DNA of 62,954 nt from Methylicorpusculum sp. (lineage in GTDB: Bacteria; Pseudomonadota; Gammaproteobacteria; Methylococcales; Methylomonadaceae): the NCBI RefSeq assembly GCF_030651835.1, contig NZ_JAUSBX010000031.1, positions 1 through 62,954 on the forward strand. Direction: 5' to 3'. A model generated the notes under the pieces. The model did no database searches and was not told the origin of the DNA. It saw nothing but the letters and a program-made list of their open reading frames with translations. Both the position numbers and the translations under genes were made by a program. Positions 16,937-26,616 of this stretch are shown here, piece by piece (positions within the stretch are counted from its first letter, which is position 1; every line of letters begins with the position of its first letter).

Positions 16937-17793
16937 ACCCAGCACAGTTATTAGTTCCACTAAGCTTCAGTGCCTTACTCCTCAGTTATATGACCGTGTT
17001 TTATGTTGGGGAAAGCGAAAAAGCAATTAAATTCAGATTAGGTGAAATTGTCGAGTCTGATTACGAGCCCGGTCTGCATTTTAAACTGCCGTTAATCAAT
17101 AACGTTAGCCACTACGATGCCAGAGTCCTGACGCTGGACGCTAAGTCAGAGCGATTCCTGACGTCTGAAAAGAAGAACGTCATAGTCGATTCATTCGTTA
17201 AATGGAAAATATCAGATGTTGGTCTTTTCTATACCACCATGGGCGGTGACGAATACCAGGCAAATCTGCGGCTGGATCAAGTGATGAAAGACGCTATGCG
17301 GGGCGAATTCGGCAGGCGGACGATCAAAGAACTTGTTTCAGAAGACAGGGGCGATATGCGGCGCATGTTGATTTCACGGCTGGCACCCGTGGCCAAGGAG
17401 TATGGGATTGAACTTTTGGATATTCGGATCAAACGCATAGATTTGCCGGAAGAAGTCAGCAGTTCCGTCTACAGGCGGATGGAGGCCGAGCGGGAAAGAG
17501 TGGCAAGGGAATTTCGCTCTCAAGGTTCAGAACAAGCCGAAGAAATCAGCGCACAAGCTGACAAAGAACGGGAAATCATATTAGCCAATGCGTATAGAGA
17601 GTCCGAGCAGATCCGTGGTCGCGGTGACGCGAAGTCTTCAGAAATTTACGCGGCAAGTTACGGTAAAAATCAGGAATTTTACGCCTTCTATAGAAGTCTC
17701 AATGCTTATGCGGCTTCCTTCGAAAAAACCCAGGATACGCTGGTTTTGGAGCCTAAATCTGATTTCTTCAAATATTTTTCGAAAGAAGAATGA
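16933..17793 (+). CDS. hflC: HflC-like SPFH (band 7) membrane protein
   Basis: 286 residues, the normal HflC size. One N-terminal membrane helix (LVPLSFSALLLSYMTVFYV) is followed directly by the SPFH domain (VGESEKAIKFRLGEIVESDY) and the HflC-typical RIKRIDLPEEVSSSVYRRM and ERERVAREFRSQGSEQAEE helix. Partner of the HflK-like protein in an FtsH-associated membrane complex. Its start ATGA overlaps the hflK stop, so translation is coupled. The ftsH gene follows after 31 bp, an arrangement not usual for the housekeeping copies and suggesting a self-contained protease module. Confidence 0.9.
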   Translation: MNPAQLLVPLSFSALLLSYMTVFYVGESEKAIKFRLGEIVESDYEPGLHFKLPLINNVSHYDARVLTLDAKSERFLTSEKKNVIVDSFVKWKISDVGLFYTTMGGDEYQANLRLDQVMKDAMRGEFGRRTIKELVSEDRGDMRRMLISRLAPVAKEYGIELLDIRIKRIDLPEEVSSSVYRRMEAERERVAREFRSQGSEQAEEISAQADKEREIILANAYRESEQIRGRGDAKSSEIYAASYGKNQEFYAFYRSLNAYAASFEKTQDTLVLEPKSDFFKYFSKEE

Positions 17794-17824
17794 TATCCTC
17801 ATACTTCCATAGAGGAGAAAAAGT

Positions 17825-19720
17825 ATGAAAACAAATGCAATTAAATTTTTAATCTGGATTGCTGTAGGCGTTACGCTCTTTTCAGCATTCAGCCGGATGA
17901 ATCCGTCGGGTGACAGTAACTATGCCTTGTCTTACTCTGATTTCATACAAGATGTAAGAGGAGGTGCTATCTCTGAAGTCATTATTAATGGCGATGAGAT
18001 AGACGGGCGCAGAAGAAATGGCGAACGATTTATTACTTACAACCCCAATGATGCTCGTTTAATCGACGAATTGTTGGAGTACGGTGTCAAAATCAAAGTT
18101 GCCAGTCCGCCAAGACAGTCAATGTTGATGCAGATCTTCATTTCCTGGGCGCCTATGCTGCTTCTGATTGCTGTCTGGGTTTACTTCTTCCGCAAGCAAC
18201 AAGGCGGTGGCGGAGTAGGTGGTCAGATGAATTTCGGCAAAAGCAAAGCTAAATTGCTGGAAGAAAATCAGATCAAGGTCAAATTTGATGATGTCGCCGG
18301 AGTTGAAGAAGCAAAGGAAGATGTTGTTGAAGTGGTTGACTTCCTGAAAGATCCATCCAAGTACGAATATCTGGGCGGTAAAATTCCCAGAGGCTTGTTG
18401 ATGGTAGGACCTCCAGGTACAGGTAAAACCTTGCTGGCTAGAGCCATTGCAGGGGAAGCCGGCGTGCCTTTCTTCTCGATATCAGGTTCTGATTTCGTTG
18501 AAATGTTTGTCGGTGTCGGTGCCTCCAGGGTACGAGATATGTTTGAACAAGCCAAAAAGCGTGCACCTTGCATCATCTTCATCGATGAAATCGATGCGGT
18601 GGGAAGACATCGCGGTAACGGCATGAATGGCGGTAACGATGAGCGCGAACAAACCTTAAACCAATTGCTGGTTGAAATGGATGGTTTCGCGGGCAACGAA
18701 GGCATCATCGTAATTGCAGCCACCAACCGTGCCGATGTACTGGATAAAGCGTTATTAAGACCCGGTCGTTTTGACAGACAAGTCACCGTTGGCTTGCCTG
18801 ATATCAGAGGCCGTGAACAAATCTTGAGAGTTCATTTAAAGAAAGTTCCGTTGGCTGACGATGTCAACATCATGGATTTGGCAAGAGGCACTCCTGGTTT
18901 CTCAGGTGCCGAACTCGCTAATCTGGTCAATGAAGGCGCATTGTTTGCTGCAAGGACGAACAAGCGCGTAGTTGACATGAACCATCTCGATAAAGCGCGC
19001 GACAAGATGATCATGGGGGCTGAAAAGCGCAGCATGATGATGAGAGAAGAAGACAAGCTGATGACGGCTTATCATGAAGCAGGCCACGCAATTGTCGGCC
19101 GTTCCGTACCTGAACATGATCCTGTCTACAAAGTCAGCATCATGCCGCGTGGCGGAGCTCTGGGTATTACCATGTTCCTGCCGGAGCGAGATACCTACAG
19201 TGCCAGCCGTGACAAGCTTGAAAGTCAGATTGCCAGTTTGTACGGCGGACGTGTAGCCGAAGAAATCATCTACGGCAAAAACAAAGTCACTACCGGCGCC
19301 TCAAACGATATTGAAAGAGCTACCCAGTTAGCCAGAAATATGGTAACTAAATGGGGTCTTTCAGATCGGTTGGGTGCTATGGATTACGGCGAAGATCAAG
19401 GTCGTGGATACATGGGACCGCAGGCAAAAGCCATGTCCGAAAAAATGGCCGAAATGATCGATGAAGAAATACGTAATCTGCTTGACTTGAACTACGAAAG
19501 GGCACGCACCATTCTGAATGACAATATGGACATTCTTCACAACATGGCTGATGCGTTGATGCAATGGGAAACCATTGATAAGTTCCAGATTGATGATTTG
19601 ATGAATGGCAAGAAATTGGCGCCACCTGTCATTGAAGAGTCAAAGCCTGATGAGCCGCCAACAGCGGAAACCGGTTCAGGAACGACTCCAACTGTAGGCC
19701 AAGGCGGATTGGCAACCTAG
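17825..19720 (+). CDS. ftsH: ATP-dependent zinc metalloprotease FtsH
   Basis: 631 residues. Two N-terminal membrane helices (about 6-26 and 100-118) flank a short periplasmic domain. The AAA module has Walker A GPPGTGKT, Walker B IIFIDEID, a pore [11 protein letters not shown] loop and the second region of homology ([19 protein letters not shown]). The protease has zinc motif H417EAGH421 and the downstream aspartate in GASNDIERA. FtsH extracts and degrades membrane and regulatory proteins. The tail after about residue 600 is proline/glycine rich. GAGGAG-type Shine-Dalgarno just before the ATG. A second ftsH is likely elsewhere (next to rrmJ/folP), making this a paralogue under the local sigma/photoreceptor control; that is inference. 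Confidence 0.94.
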   Translation: MKTNAIKFLIWIAVGVTLFSAFSRMNPSGDSNYALSYSDFIQDVRGGAISEVIINGDEIDGRRRNGERFITYNPNDARLIDELLEYGVKIKVASPPRQSMLMQIFISWAPMLLLIAVWVYFFRKQQGGGGVGGQMNFGKSKAKLLEENQIKVKFDDVAGVEEAKEDVVEVVDFLKDPSKYEYLGGKIPRGLLMVGPPGTGKTLLARAIAGEAGVPFFSISGSDFVEMFVGVGASRVRDMFEQAKKRAPCIIFIDEIDAVGRHRGNGMNGGNDEREQTLNQLLVEMDGFAGNEGIIVIAATNRADVLDKALLRPGRFDRQVTVGLPDIRGREQILRVHLKKVPLADDVNIMDLARGTPGFSGAELANLVNEGALFAARTNKRVVDMNHLDKARDKMIMGAEKRSMMMREEDKLMTAYHEAGHAIVGRSVPEHDPVYKVSIMPRGGALGITMFLPERDTYSASRDKLESQIASLYGGRVAEEIIYGKNKVTTGASNDIERATQLARNMVTKWGLSDRLGAMDYGEDQGRGYMGPQAKAMSEKMAEMIDEEIRNLLDLNYERARTILNDNMDILHNMADALMQWETIDKFQIDDLMNGKKLAPPVIEESKPDEPPTAETGSGTTPTVGQGGLAT

Positions 19721-20033
19721 TAATAAAAACGATCAAAGTCGCTTGTTGACAGTCAAAAAAGGGACTTCAGCAAGCACTTGGAACCATTGATCAAAGCGTC
19801 CATCGGTTGTGGAGATGGGCAAACCAATAAGACGTCCGCATATATGTAGGGACTTATAAACGATTGCCATTGGCAAATTTTCTGCCAATGGCTGACAAAA
19901 TCGATTGTTTTTTGATATTGATTTTGGCAGTGCTTTTGCACTGTGGGAAGAGTTCTTCCCTGTGTAATGTCCTCCTCTATAAGTCCTCCCCACGCATTAC
20001 TATGGGGAGGATTCTTTTTTTCGCGAGGTTCTC
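19721..20033. other. Structured intergenic region behind ftsH
   Basis: About 310 bp with several stable-looking hairpins: TTGCCATTGGCA/TGCCAATGGC (about 19865-19893), GGCAGTGC/GCACTGT (about 19926-19944), GGGAAGA/TCTTCCC (about 19945-19961), then a terminator. No open frame with a ribosome site and sensible composition. It may be a processed 3' UTR or a small RNA. Confidence 0.45.
19985..20021 (+). terminator. Rho-independent terminator
   Basis: Stem CCTCCCCA / TGGGGAGG (8 bp, perfect) with a 10-nt loop, followed by ATTCTTTTTTT. Ends the sigma factor-hflKC-ftsH unit or the RNA behind it, just 12 bp before the next start codon, so the next gene is either read through or has its leader overlapping this stem. 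Confidence 0.85.
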
Positions 20034-20471
20034 ATGAATGCTTTAGCAACAAAAAGTTTAAATAGTGTCAAGTACGGTTTGGAAGCTAACTACTATGTTT
20101 CGCTGTTAGTCACAGTCGTGACCGCAGTCATGTCTGTAACAGGGAAAGACAGCTTTTTCACGATGGGCGATGATCTTTACGGGCCACTGGGCAATAATCT
20201 TAAAATAATGCTGATTTATCTGGCTTTGGCTCAATTGGTAGTATTTATATACTGTCTGAGGAAGCAAAATTATCGGGAATTGACAATCATGGGATTGTTC
20301 ATTATTTTGTTGATCGGTGGCGTTGAGTTTTACGGCGCCATCAACGATGTACCGATAGACGAAAAATATAATCCATTTTTTCTGTATACCGGCCTATCAC
20401 ATATTTTTTACGGTATATTGTCGTTCTTGCCTGACAAAAACGATCAAATGGACGCACCAAATATAAATTAA
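20034..20471 (+). CDS. Small four-helix membrane protein, unknown function
   Basis: 145 residues with four predicted membrane helices: about 20-42 (YYVSLLVTVVTAVMSV), 55-75 (LKIMLIYLALAQLVVFIYCL), 83-103 (MGLFIILLIGGVEFYGAI) and 118-134. Both ends are cytosolic by the positive-inside tendency. I recognise no family. A GAGG Shine-Dalgarno lies 6 bp before the ATG but falls right after the terminator poly-T, so how it is transcribed is unclear; it may depend on partial read-through from ftsH. Composition is similar to its neighbours. Confidence 0.7.
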   Translation: MNALATKSLNSVKYGLEANYYVSLLVTVVTAVMSVTGKDSFFTMGDDLYGPLGNNLKIMLIYLALAQLVVFIYCLRKQNYRELTIMGLFIILLIGGVEFYGAINDVPIDEKYNPFFLYTGLSHIFYGILSFLPDKNDQMDAPNIN

Positions 20472-20755
20472 ATCCAGGTTAAAAGGATGGTTGATTGATT
20501 TGTCAGTTTGTTATTCGCTATGAACATTGGCAAATCAATAGCCTTCTCGATCTAATCCACTTTTTTATCATCAATTTGGGAATTGTTGATAACGGGATCT
20601 CTCATTCACTATGTTTGTGGTCTAAGTGATTTTCGTGGATCAAACGATTTTACCAAGTTAAAAATAAAACGTATTTCCGGAAGTTATATTAAAAAGCCCT
20701 CCGTTTCATATCTTCAGATCATAAAATGCCATACCAACCAGGGAGGCAAGCAATC

Positions 20756-21652
20756 ATGAAAGTACTTCTCACCGGTGGCACCGGTTTTATCGGTAAAGCC
20801 CTCATTCAATCATTGCTTCAAAGCGAACATCAAATTACTGTGCTGAGCCGAAATCCGCAACAGGTTGCAGAACTTTGCGGAAAAAACGTGGCAGCATTGG
20901 GGCGATTGGATGAATTAACGGCCGAAGATCATTTTGATGCGGTGATCAACCTGGCCGGTGCGCCGATTTTTGACCGGCGTTGGACTGACGCACGCAAACA
21001 ACTGATATGGGACAGCCGCGTCAAATTGACCGAGCAACTCATTGAAGCGATCAATAAAATGAAGGTTAAGCCGCAAATTCTGATCAGCGGTTCGGCCATA
21101 GGCTATTACGGTAATCAGGGCGATACAGAATTGACCGAACAGTCGTCCTACCGGGATGATTTTTCGCATCGCTTATGCGAGGCTTGGGAAACAGAAGCAA
21201 AAAAAGCAGAAGCTTTAGGTGTCCGTGTCTGCATTATCCGGACCGGGCTGGTTGTCGCTCCCGGCGGCGGAATTGTTGGCCGGATGCTGCTTCCGTTCAA
21301 ACTGGGCCTGGGAGGCCGTATTGGTGATGGAAAACAATGGATGTCGTGGATACACCGGGATGACTGGATAAACATTGCATTGGCGATGATTGACAATCAA
21401 AGCATGCAGGGTGTCTATAACGCGACAGCACCGGCGCCCAGAACTAACGCCGAATTTACCCGCGTATTGGCCGCTTGTTTAAAAAGACCGGCCTTAATCC
21501 CGGTACCTGCCTTTTTGCTTAATTTATTGCTGGGTGAAATGGCCGAATTGGTCTTAGGTAGCCAGCGAGTCCTTCCAAAACGACTACTGGATCAAGCGTT
21601 TCAATTTAAATACACAGAACTTGATGACGCCTTATTGGATGCCGTTAAGTGA
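20756..21652 (+). CDS. TIGR01777 family NAD-dependent epimerase-like protein (YfcH type)
   Basis: 298 residues, extended short-chain dehydrogenase fold. The N-terminal nucleotide loop is LLTGGTGFIGKAL; the family motif NLAGAPIFDRRW (about 71-82) and GSAIGYYGNQGD with its tyrosine follow; PAP-rich C-terminal domain. E. coli YfcH is the homologue; the family's reaction is unknown. Start at 20756 fits GGGAGG at 20741-20746; an upstream in-frame ATG at 20726 has no ribosome site. The gene stands alone between a 284-bp gap and a REP half-site. Homologues sometimes accompany photolyase and CarH-like genes, which may be relevant here (inference). Confidence 0.88.
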   Translation: MKVLLTGGTGFIGKALIQSLLQSEHQITVLSRNPQQVAELCGKNVAALGRLDELTAEDHFDAVINLAGAPIFDRRWTDARKQLIWDSRVKLTEQLIEAINKMKVKPQILISGSAIGYYGNQGDTELTEQSSYRDDFSHRLCEAWETEAKKAEALGVRVCIIRTGLVVAPGGGIVGRMLLPFKLGLGGRIGDGKQWMSWIHRDDWINIALAMIDNQSMQGVYNATAPAPRTNAEFTRVLAACLKRPALIPVPAFLLNLLLGEMAELVLGSQRVLPKRLLDQAFQFKYTELDDALLDAVK

Positions 21653-21680
21653 AAGCCATCCAATGATTAAATAAGCAGTA

Positions 21681-21705
21681 TTGCAGGAGCGGGCCATGCC
21701 CGCGA
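21681..21705. repeat. REP-like half palindrome
   Basis: GCAGGAGCGGGCCATGCCCGC matches one arm of the 939-1001 palindrome (core GGAGCGGGCCATGCCCGC). It marks the junction just before the restriction-modification island. Confidence 0.6.
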
Positions 21706-21805
21706 TGAGAATAAATAGGCAAGAACTGTTAGTTCAAAGTGGCATATTTGCCGGGCTCACTGTACATTAGCGTGCTGCAAATAAGACAAAACTAACAACT
21801 CACTC

Positions 21806-24205
21806 ATGGCCATCAAAAAATCCGAGCTGTATAGCTCGCTATGGAAAAGCTGCGACGAACTGCGCGGCGGAATGGATGCATCGCAATACAAAGACTATGT
21901 ACTGGTATTGTTGTTTATCAAATACGTCAGCGATAAATACGCGGGTCTCCCCTATGCTCCGGTCACCATCCCGGAAGGCGCAGGTTTTAAAGACATGGTC
22001 GCGCTCAAGGGCAAGCCCGATATCGGCGATCAGATCAATAAAAAGATTATCGGGCCGCTGGCCAGCGCCAATAAACTGTCCGATATGCCGGACTTTAACG
22101 ATGCCGGTAAATTGGGTAGCGGTAAGGAAATGGTGGATAGACTGACCAATCTCATTGCCATTTTTGAGCACAAAGCATTGGATTTCTCCAAGAATCTGGC
22201 CGGAGGCGATGATATTCTCGGCGATGCTTACGAATTTTTGATGCGCCATTTTGCGGTGGATAGCGGCAAAAGCAAAGGCCAGTTTTACACCCCTTCCGAG
22301 GTCAGTCTTATTATGGCCAGGATCATCGGTATTCGAGAGGCAAAAACCAGTAGCAATACCACTGCTTACGACCCAACCTGCGGATCGGGTTCTTTGATAC
22401 TGAAAGTCGGCGATGAAGCGCCTACCGAAATTACGCTTTACGGGCAGGAAAAGGACGCGGCAACCAGCGTTCTGGCGCGAATGAACATGATTTTGCACAA
22501 CAATCCAACCGCTCTGATTGTGCAGGGCAATACCCTGGCTGATCCCAAGTTTAAAGAGGGCGATAGCCTCAAGACCTTTGATTATGTGGTCGCTAATTTT
22601 CCATTCAGTGACAAACGCTGGAGCAACGGCGTCGACACCGAAAACGACCCTTACGACCGCTTCAAACATTTTGGCACGCCACCCGACAAGCAGGGTGATT
22701 ATGCCTACCTATTACATATTGTCCGTTCTTTAAAAAGCACCGGCAAAGGCGCCTGTATCCTACCGCATGGCGTCTTGTTTCGCGGTAATGCCGAGGCCGA
22801 TATCCGCCGCAATCTGATACGCAAAGGCTATATCAAAGGCATCATCGGCCTGCCGGCCAACTTGTTTTACGGTACCGGCATACCGGCCTGCATCATTCTG
22901 ATCGACAAAGAAGAGGCCCACACTCGCAGGGGCATTTTCATGCTCGACGCCAGCGCCGGTTATATGAAAGACGGCAACAAAAACCGGCTGCGGGCGATGG
23001 ACATCCACAAAATCGTCGATGTCTTCAACAAACGCCTGGAAGTACCTAAATATTCGCGCATGGTGGGTTTCGAGGAAATCGAGAAAAACGACTACAACCT
23101 CAACTTGCCGCGCTACATCGACAGCCAGGAGCCGGAAGATCTGCAAGACATCGAAGGCCATTTGCGCGGCGGCATTCCGCTGCCTGACATTGAAGCACTG
23201 CAACGCTATTGGGTAATTTGCCCTCATCTGAAAGCGGCCTTATTCAAAGACAATCGCCCCGGTTACCTGGATTTGGCGGTCGATAAAGCCGCTATCAAAA
23301 CCAGCATCTACCAACACTCAGAATTTGCCGCCTTCATCACCGGCATGAACGATCATTTCGACGCTTGGCGACAACGCACTACCGAATCACTAAAGGCCCT
23401 GAAAAGCGGCTGCCACCCCAAGCAACTCATCGTTGAGCTGTCCGAAGACTTGCTGAGCCACTACGCCGGTAAAGCCTTGATCGATAAATACGATGTTTAT
23501 CAGCATCTAATGGATTACTGGGCAGACACCATGCAGGACGATTGCTACCTGATCGCCGCCGATGGCTGGAAGGCCGAGACCTACCGCATCATTGAAACCG
23601 ACAAAAAAGGCAAACAAAGAGACAAAGGCTGGACCTGCGATTTAGTGCCCAAAGCCTTGGTTGTCGGGCGTTACTTTGCCGACGAACAGCAAGCTATAAC
23701 ACAACTGCAAGCCGATCTTGATAGCATTAGCGCACAACTCACTGAACTGGAAGAAGAACACAGCGGCGAAGATGCGGTGTTTTCGGGCTTCGATAAAATC
23801 AACAAAGCCGAAGTCAGCAGTCGGTTGAAGGAGATAGGTAATGATGCAAACGCCAAAGATGAAATCGACATATTGAAAAACTGGCTGAAACTGTCAGCCG
23901 ACGAAGCCGCACTGAAGAAAGCACTCAAAGACGCCGAAGCGGAACTGGATGCTAAAGCCTATGCCCACTACCCTAAACTCAGTGAAGCGGACATCAAAAC
24001 CCTGGTGGTCGACGATAAATGGTTGGCAAACCTGGACACTGCCATCCACGGTGAAATGGACCGCATCAGCCAGCAATTGACCCAGCGCGTCAAGCAACTG
24101 GCCGAACGCTACGAAACCCCGGTGCCGCAAATCAGCCTACGCGTGGACGCATTGCAAGCCAAGGTCAACGGCCACTTGCAAAGAATGGGGTTTGTATGGA
24201 GTTAA
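21806..24205 (+). CDS. hsdM: Type I restriction-modification system DNA methyltransferase subunit
   Basis: 799 residues. An N-terminal helical HsdM domain is followed by a class gamma N6-adenine methyltransferase core with SAM motif DPTCGSGSLIL (from D189) and catalytic NFPF (from N264). After about residue 500 there is a C-terminal extension of 300 residues, mostly helical with a coiled coil near 640-720. It is longer than classical EcoKI HsdM (529) but fits the long HsdM subclass. It methylates adenines in the bipartite site chosen by HsdS and is part of the restriction complex. Its end overlaps the next gene by 10 bp. Codon use is more GC-rich than neighbours, in line with an acquired island. 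Confidence 0.93.
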   Translation: MAIKKSELYSSLWKSCDELRGGMDASQYKDYVLVLLFIKYVSDKYAGLPYAPVTIPEGAGFKDMVALKGKPDIGDQINKKIIGPLASANKLSDMPDFNDAGKLGSGKEMVDRLTNLIAIFEHKALDFSKNLAGGDDILGDAYEFLMRHFAVDSGKSKGQFYTPSEVSLIMARIIGIREAKTSSNTTAYDPTCGSGSLILKVGDEAPTEITLYGQEKDAATSVLARMNMILHNNPTALIVQGNTLADPKFKEGDSLKTFDYVVANFPFSDKRWSNGVDTENDPYDRFKHFGTPPDKQGDYAYLLHIVRSLKSTGKGACILPHGVLFRGNAEADIRRNLIRKGYIKGIIGLPANLFYGTGIPACIILIDKEEAHTRRGIFMLDASAGYMKDGNKNRLRAMDIHKIVDVFNKRLEVPKYSRMVGFEEIEKNDYNLNLPRYIDSQEPEDLQDIEGHLRGGIPLPDIEALQRYWVICPHLKAALFKDNRPGYLDLAVDKAAIKTSIYQHSEFAAFITGMNDHFDAWRQRTTESLKALKSGCHPKQLIVELSEDLLSHYAGKALIDKYDVYQHLMDYWADTMQDDCYLIAADGWKAETYRIIETDKKGKQRDKGWTCDLVPKALVVGRYFADEQQAITQLQADLDSISAQLTELEEEHSGEDAVFSGFDKINKAEVSSRLKEIGNDANAKDEIDILKNWLKLSADEAALKKALKDAEAELDAKAYAHYPKLSEADIKTLVVDDKWLANLDTAIHGEMDRISQQLTQRVKQLAERYETPVPQISLRVDALQAKVNGHLQRMGFVWS

Positions 24206-25209
24206 CCCAAAGCACCGATTACCAAATCCTGCTGGAGCGCATCACCGACAGCTACACCCAAGGCCGGGTGCAGGCCATGCAGGCCGTCAATATCAGCCTG
24301 CTGGAAACCTACTGGCAAGTGGGTCGGCATATCATCGAGTTTGAGCAAAACGGTAAAATCCGCGCCGAGTATGGCAAAGCCTTGATCGGCAGCTTGGCCA
24401 CCGATTTAAGCCTGCGCCACGGCAAAGGCTTCAGCCGCAGCAATTTGGTCTACATGCGCCTGTTCTATCTGCGTTACCCAATAAGTCAGAAGCCTTCTCA
24501 CCAATTGAGTTGGTCACACTATGTCGAATTATTGAAGCTCGATGACGAGTTGGAACGTAGTTTCTACGAAAAACAGGCCATCGCCGAACGCTGGTCGGTA
24601 CCGGAGCTGAAGCGCCAAAAAGCCTCTTCATTGTTTTTACGACTGGCGGCCAGTAAAGATAAAGCCGGGGTATTGCAACTGGCCGCGCAAGGCCAAACGC
24701 TGGCCCAGCCTACCGACCTGTTGCGCGAACCTTACATTTTTGAATTTCTCAAAATCCCGGAACCGGCGCAGGTCTCGGAAACCCAACTCGAAACCTTATT
24801 GTGCAATCACTTGCAGCAATTCTTACTGGAGCTGGGGAAAGGTTTCACCTTTGTCGGCAGGCAGTATCGCATTACCCTTAACAACATTCATTACAAGGTC
24901 GATTTGGTGTTTTATCACCGCATCTTGCGCTGTTTCGTGCTGATCGACCTGAAAATGGGCGATGTGCAGCATCACGATATTGGCCAGATGAACATGTACC
25001 TGGGCTATTTTGCCAACGAGGAAAATATCGAAGGCGACAATCCGCCCATCGGCATCATCCTCAGCCGGCATAAAGACGAACTGCTGGTGGAGTATGCCAC
25101 CTACAACCTGAACAGTCAGTTATTCGTGCAGAAATATCAGCTGTATCTGCCGGATCGGGAAGAGCTAAGACGGGAGCTGGAAGACACCTTGCGCGAGGCG
25201 GAACAATGA
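24196..25209 (+). CDS. DUF1016 (YhcG-type) PDDEXK nuclease family protein
   Basis: 337 residues. The N-terminal DUF1016 winged-helix-like domain (LETYWQVGRHIIEFEQ, SRSNLVYMRLFYLRYP) occupies about 1-150. The C-terminal PDDEXK nuclease-like domain has the acidic core KVDLVFYHR then VLIDLKMG (D and D-x-K) near 235-255. These proteins are frequent accessory members of type I restriction loci and other defence islands; the exact role is unknown, perhaps DNA binding or cleavage of specific structures. It overlaps hsdM by 10 bp and hsdS by 4 bp, so all three are translated together. Confidence 0.88.
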   Translation: MELTQSTDYQILLERITDSYTQGRVQAMQAVNISLLETYWQVGRHIIEFEQNGKIRAEYGKALIGSLATDLSLRHGKGFSRSNLVYMRLFYLRYPISQKPSHQLSWSHYVELLKLDDELERSFYEKQAIAERWSVPELKRQKASSLFLRLAASKDKAGVLQLAAQGQTLAQPTDLLREPYIFEFLKIPEPAQVSETQLETLLCNHLQQFLLELGKGFTFVGRQYRITLNNIHYKVDLVFYHRILRCFVLIDLKMGDVQHHDIGQMNMYLGYFANEENIEGDNPPIGIILSRHKDELLVEYATYNLNSQLFVQKYQLYLPDREELRRELEDTLREAEQ

Positions 25210-26573
25210 GTGAGCCGCGAAATAGCAGCAAAAGCGATGCCGCGCCTCCCAACCCAGGGGCGGTGATGGATGTGCAGGAAGCGAATGCGAAATATTTGTT
25301 GCCTGCCGAGCAGCAAGTACCGAAGGGATATAAGCAAACTGAGGTGGGGGTGATTCCGGAGGATTGGGAGTTAGCATCCATTGAGGATGTCGCCCAAATC
25401 ACAACTGGCAGCAAAAATACCCAAGATAAAATCGAGGATGGTGAATATCCGTTTTTCGTGCGTTCTCAGACGGTGGAGCACATCAATAGCTATTCATATG
25501 ATGGTGAAGCAGTTTTGACAGCTGGTGATGGTGTTGGAACCGGAAAGGTATTTCACTATATAAGGGGTAAATTTGACGCTCATCAACGTGTTTATCGTAT
25601 TTCTGAATTCAGTAGCCGCCTAAACGGATATTTCTTTTATCTATACTTTAGCAATCATTTTTACAATCGAATCATGCAGATGACAGCTAAATCATCAGTT
25701 GACTCTGTAAGGCGAGAGATGATTGCCAAAATGCTTATCCCTTTACCTCCCACTAAAGCCGAACAAGAAGCTATCGCCGAGGCGTTGAGCGATGCGGATG
25801 CGCTGATTGAAGCCCTGGAACAACTCGTCGCCAAAAAACGCCAGCTCAAACAAGGCGCCATGCAGGAATTGCTCACCGGCAAACGGCGGTTACCGGGGTT
25901 TGAAACCAAGCTCGGTGTAAAAATCACTGAGATTGGAACAATTCCAATCGATTGGGAATATCTTCAAATCGCCGACTTTATAGACCTTCTAACTGGTTTT
26001 CCTTTTCCCAGTAGCAAATATTCCATGTCTGGTATTAGGCTCTTAAGAGGTTCAAACGTTAAGCGTGGAATTACGGATTGGTCTGATGACGGAACAGCTT
26101 ATTGGCCCTCAGCAACTTCGGAGTTAAAGAAGTATTTGTTGAAAAGCGGCGACATAGTAATCGCCATGGATGGTTCCCTTGTTGGACGCAGTTTCGCTAT
26201 GTTGTCAGATTGTGATCTGCCGGCTTTATTACTACAAAGAGTAGCCAGAATTCGACCAGCTGTTATAGATCAGAAATACCTGAAAGAGTGGATATGCAGT
26301 CCTAGATTCACTGACCATTGTGACGCTGTAAAAACAGTTACCGCAATTCCCCACATAAGCCCTGCTGATATTCGTTCATTTCAAATTACTATTCCGCCAA
26401 CCAAAGCTGAACAAATCGCCATCGCCCAAATCCTCACCGACATGGACGCTGAAATCACCGTGCTGGACACCAAACTCACCAAAGCCCGCGCAGTCAAACA
26501 AGGCATGATGCAGCAATTACTCACCGGCAAAATCAGGCTGGTTGTCAATCCCAAACCGATCATCGACAATTGA
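25206..26573 (+). CDS. hsdS: Type I restriction-modification specificity subunit
   Basis: 455 residues, two target-recognition domains (about 45-180 and 240-385), each followed by a conserved helix. The two half-proteins end in near copies: PPTKAEQEAIAEALSDAD...KQGAMQELLTGK and PPTKAEQIAIAQILTDMD...KQGMMQQLLTGK. Each recognition domain starts with the family phrase IP-x-DWE (VIPEDWELASI, TIPIDWEYLQI). HsdS reads both halves of a bipartite site and bridges HsdM and HsdR. A 40-residue N-terminal extension before the first domain is unusual and low in complexity. The start overlaps the upstream stop (ATGA). Recognition sequence cannot be read from the protein. Confidence 0.93.
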   Translation: MSEPRNSSKSDAAPPNPGAVMDVQEANAKYLLPAEQQVPKGYKQTEVGVIPEDWELASIEDVAQITTGSKNTQDKIEDGEYPFFVRSQTVEHINSYSYDGEAVLTAGDGVGTGKVFHYIRGKFDAHQRVYRISEFSSRLNGYFFYLYFSNHFYNRIMQMTAKSSVDSVRREMIAKMLIPLPPTKAEQEAIAEALSDADALIEALEQLVAKKRQLKQGAMQELLTGKRRLPGFETKLGVKITEIGTIPIDWEYLQIADFIDLLTGFPFPSSKYSMSGIRLLRGSNVKRGITDWSDDGTAYWPSATSELKKYLLKSGDIVIAMDGSLVGRSFAMLSDCDLPALLLQRVARIRPAVIDQKYLKEWICSPRFTDHCDAVKTVTAIPHISPADIRSFQITIPPTKAEQIAIAQILTDMDAEITVLDTKLTKARAVKQGMMQQLLTGKIRLVVNPKPIIDN

Positions 26574-26616
26574 TATGAAAGAGACGGTCCAATCGAATCC
26601 TAACTGGAGATAACCC

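Noticed and set aside
19733-19993. Minus-strand frame of about 86 codons behind ftsH
   Set aside because: It overlaps hairpins and a terminator, starts poorly and shows no family similarity.
21839-22669. Long minus-strand frame inside hsdM
   Set aside because: Antisense to a clear, conserved gene; similar long antisense frames occur in hsdR (28082-29038) and ftsH (18268-18786) because of codon bias.
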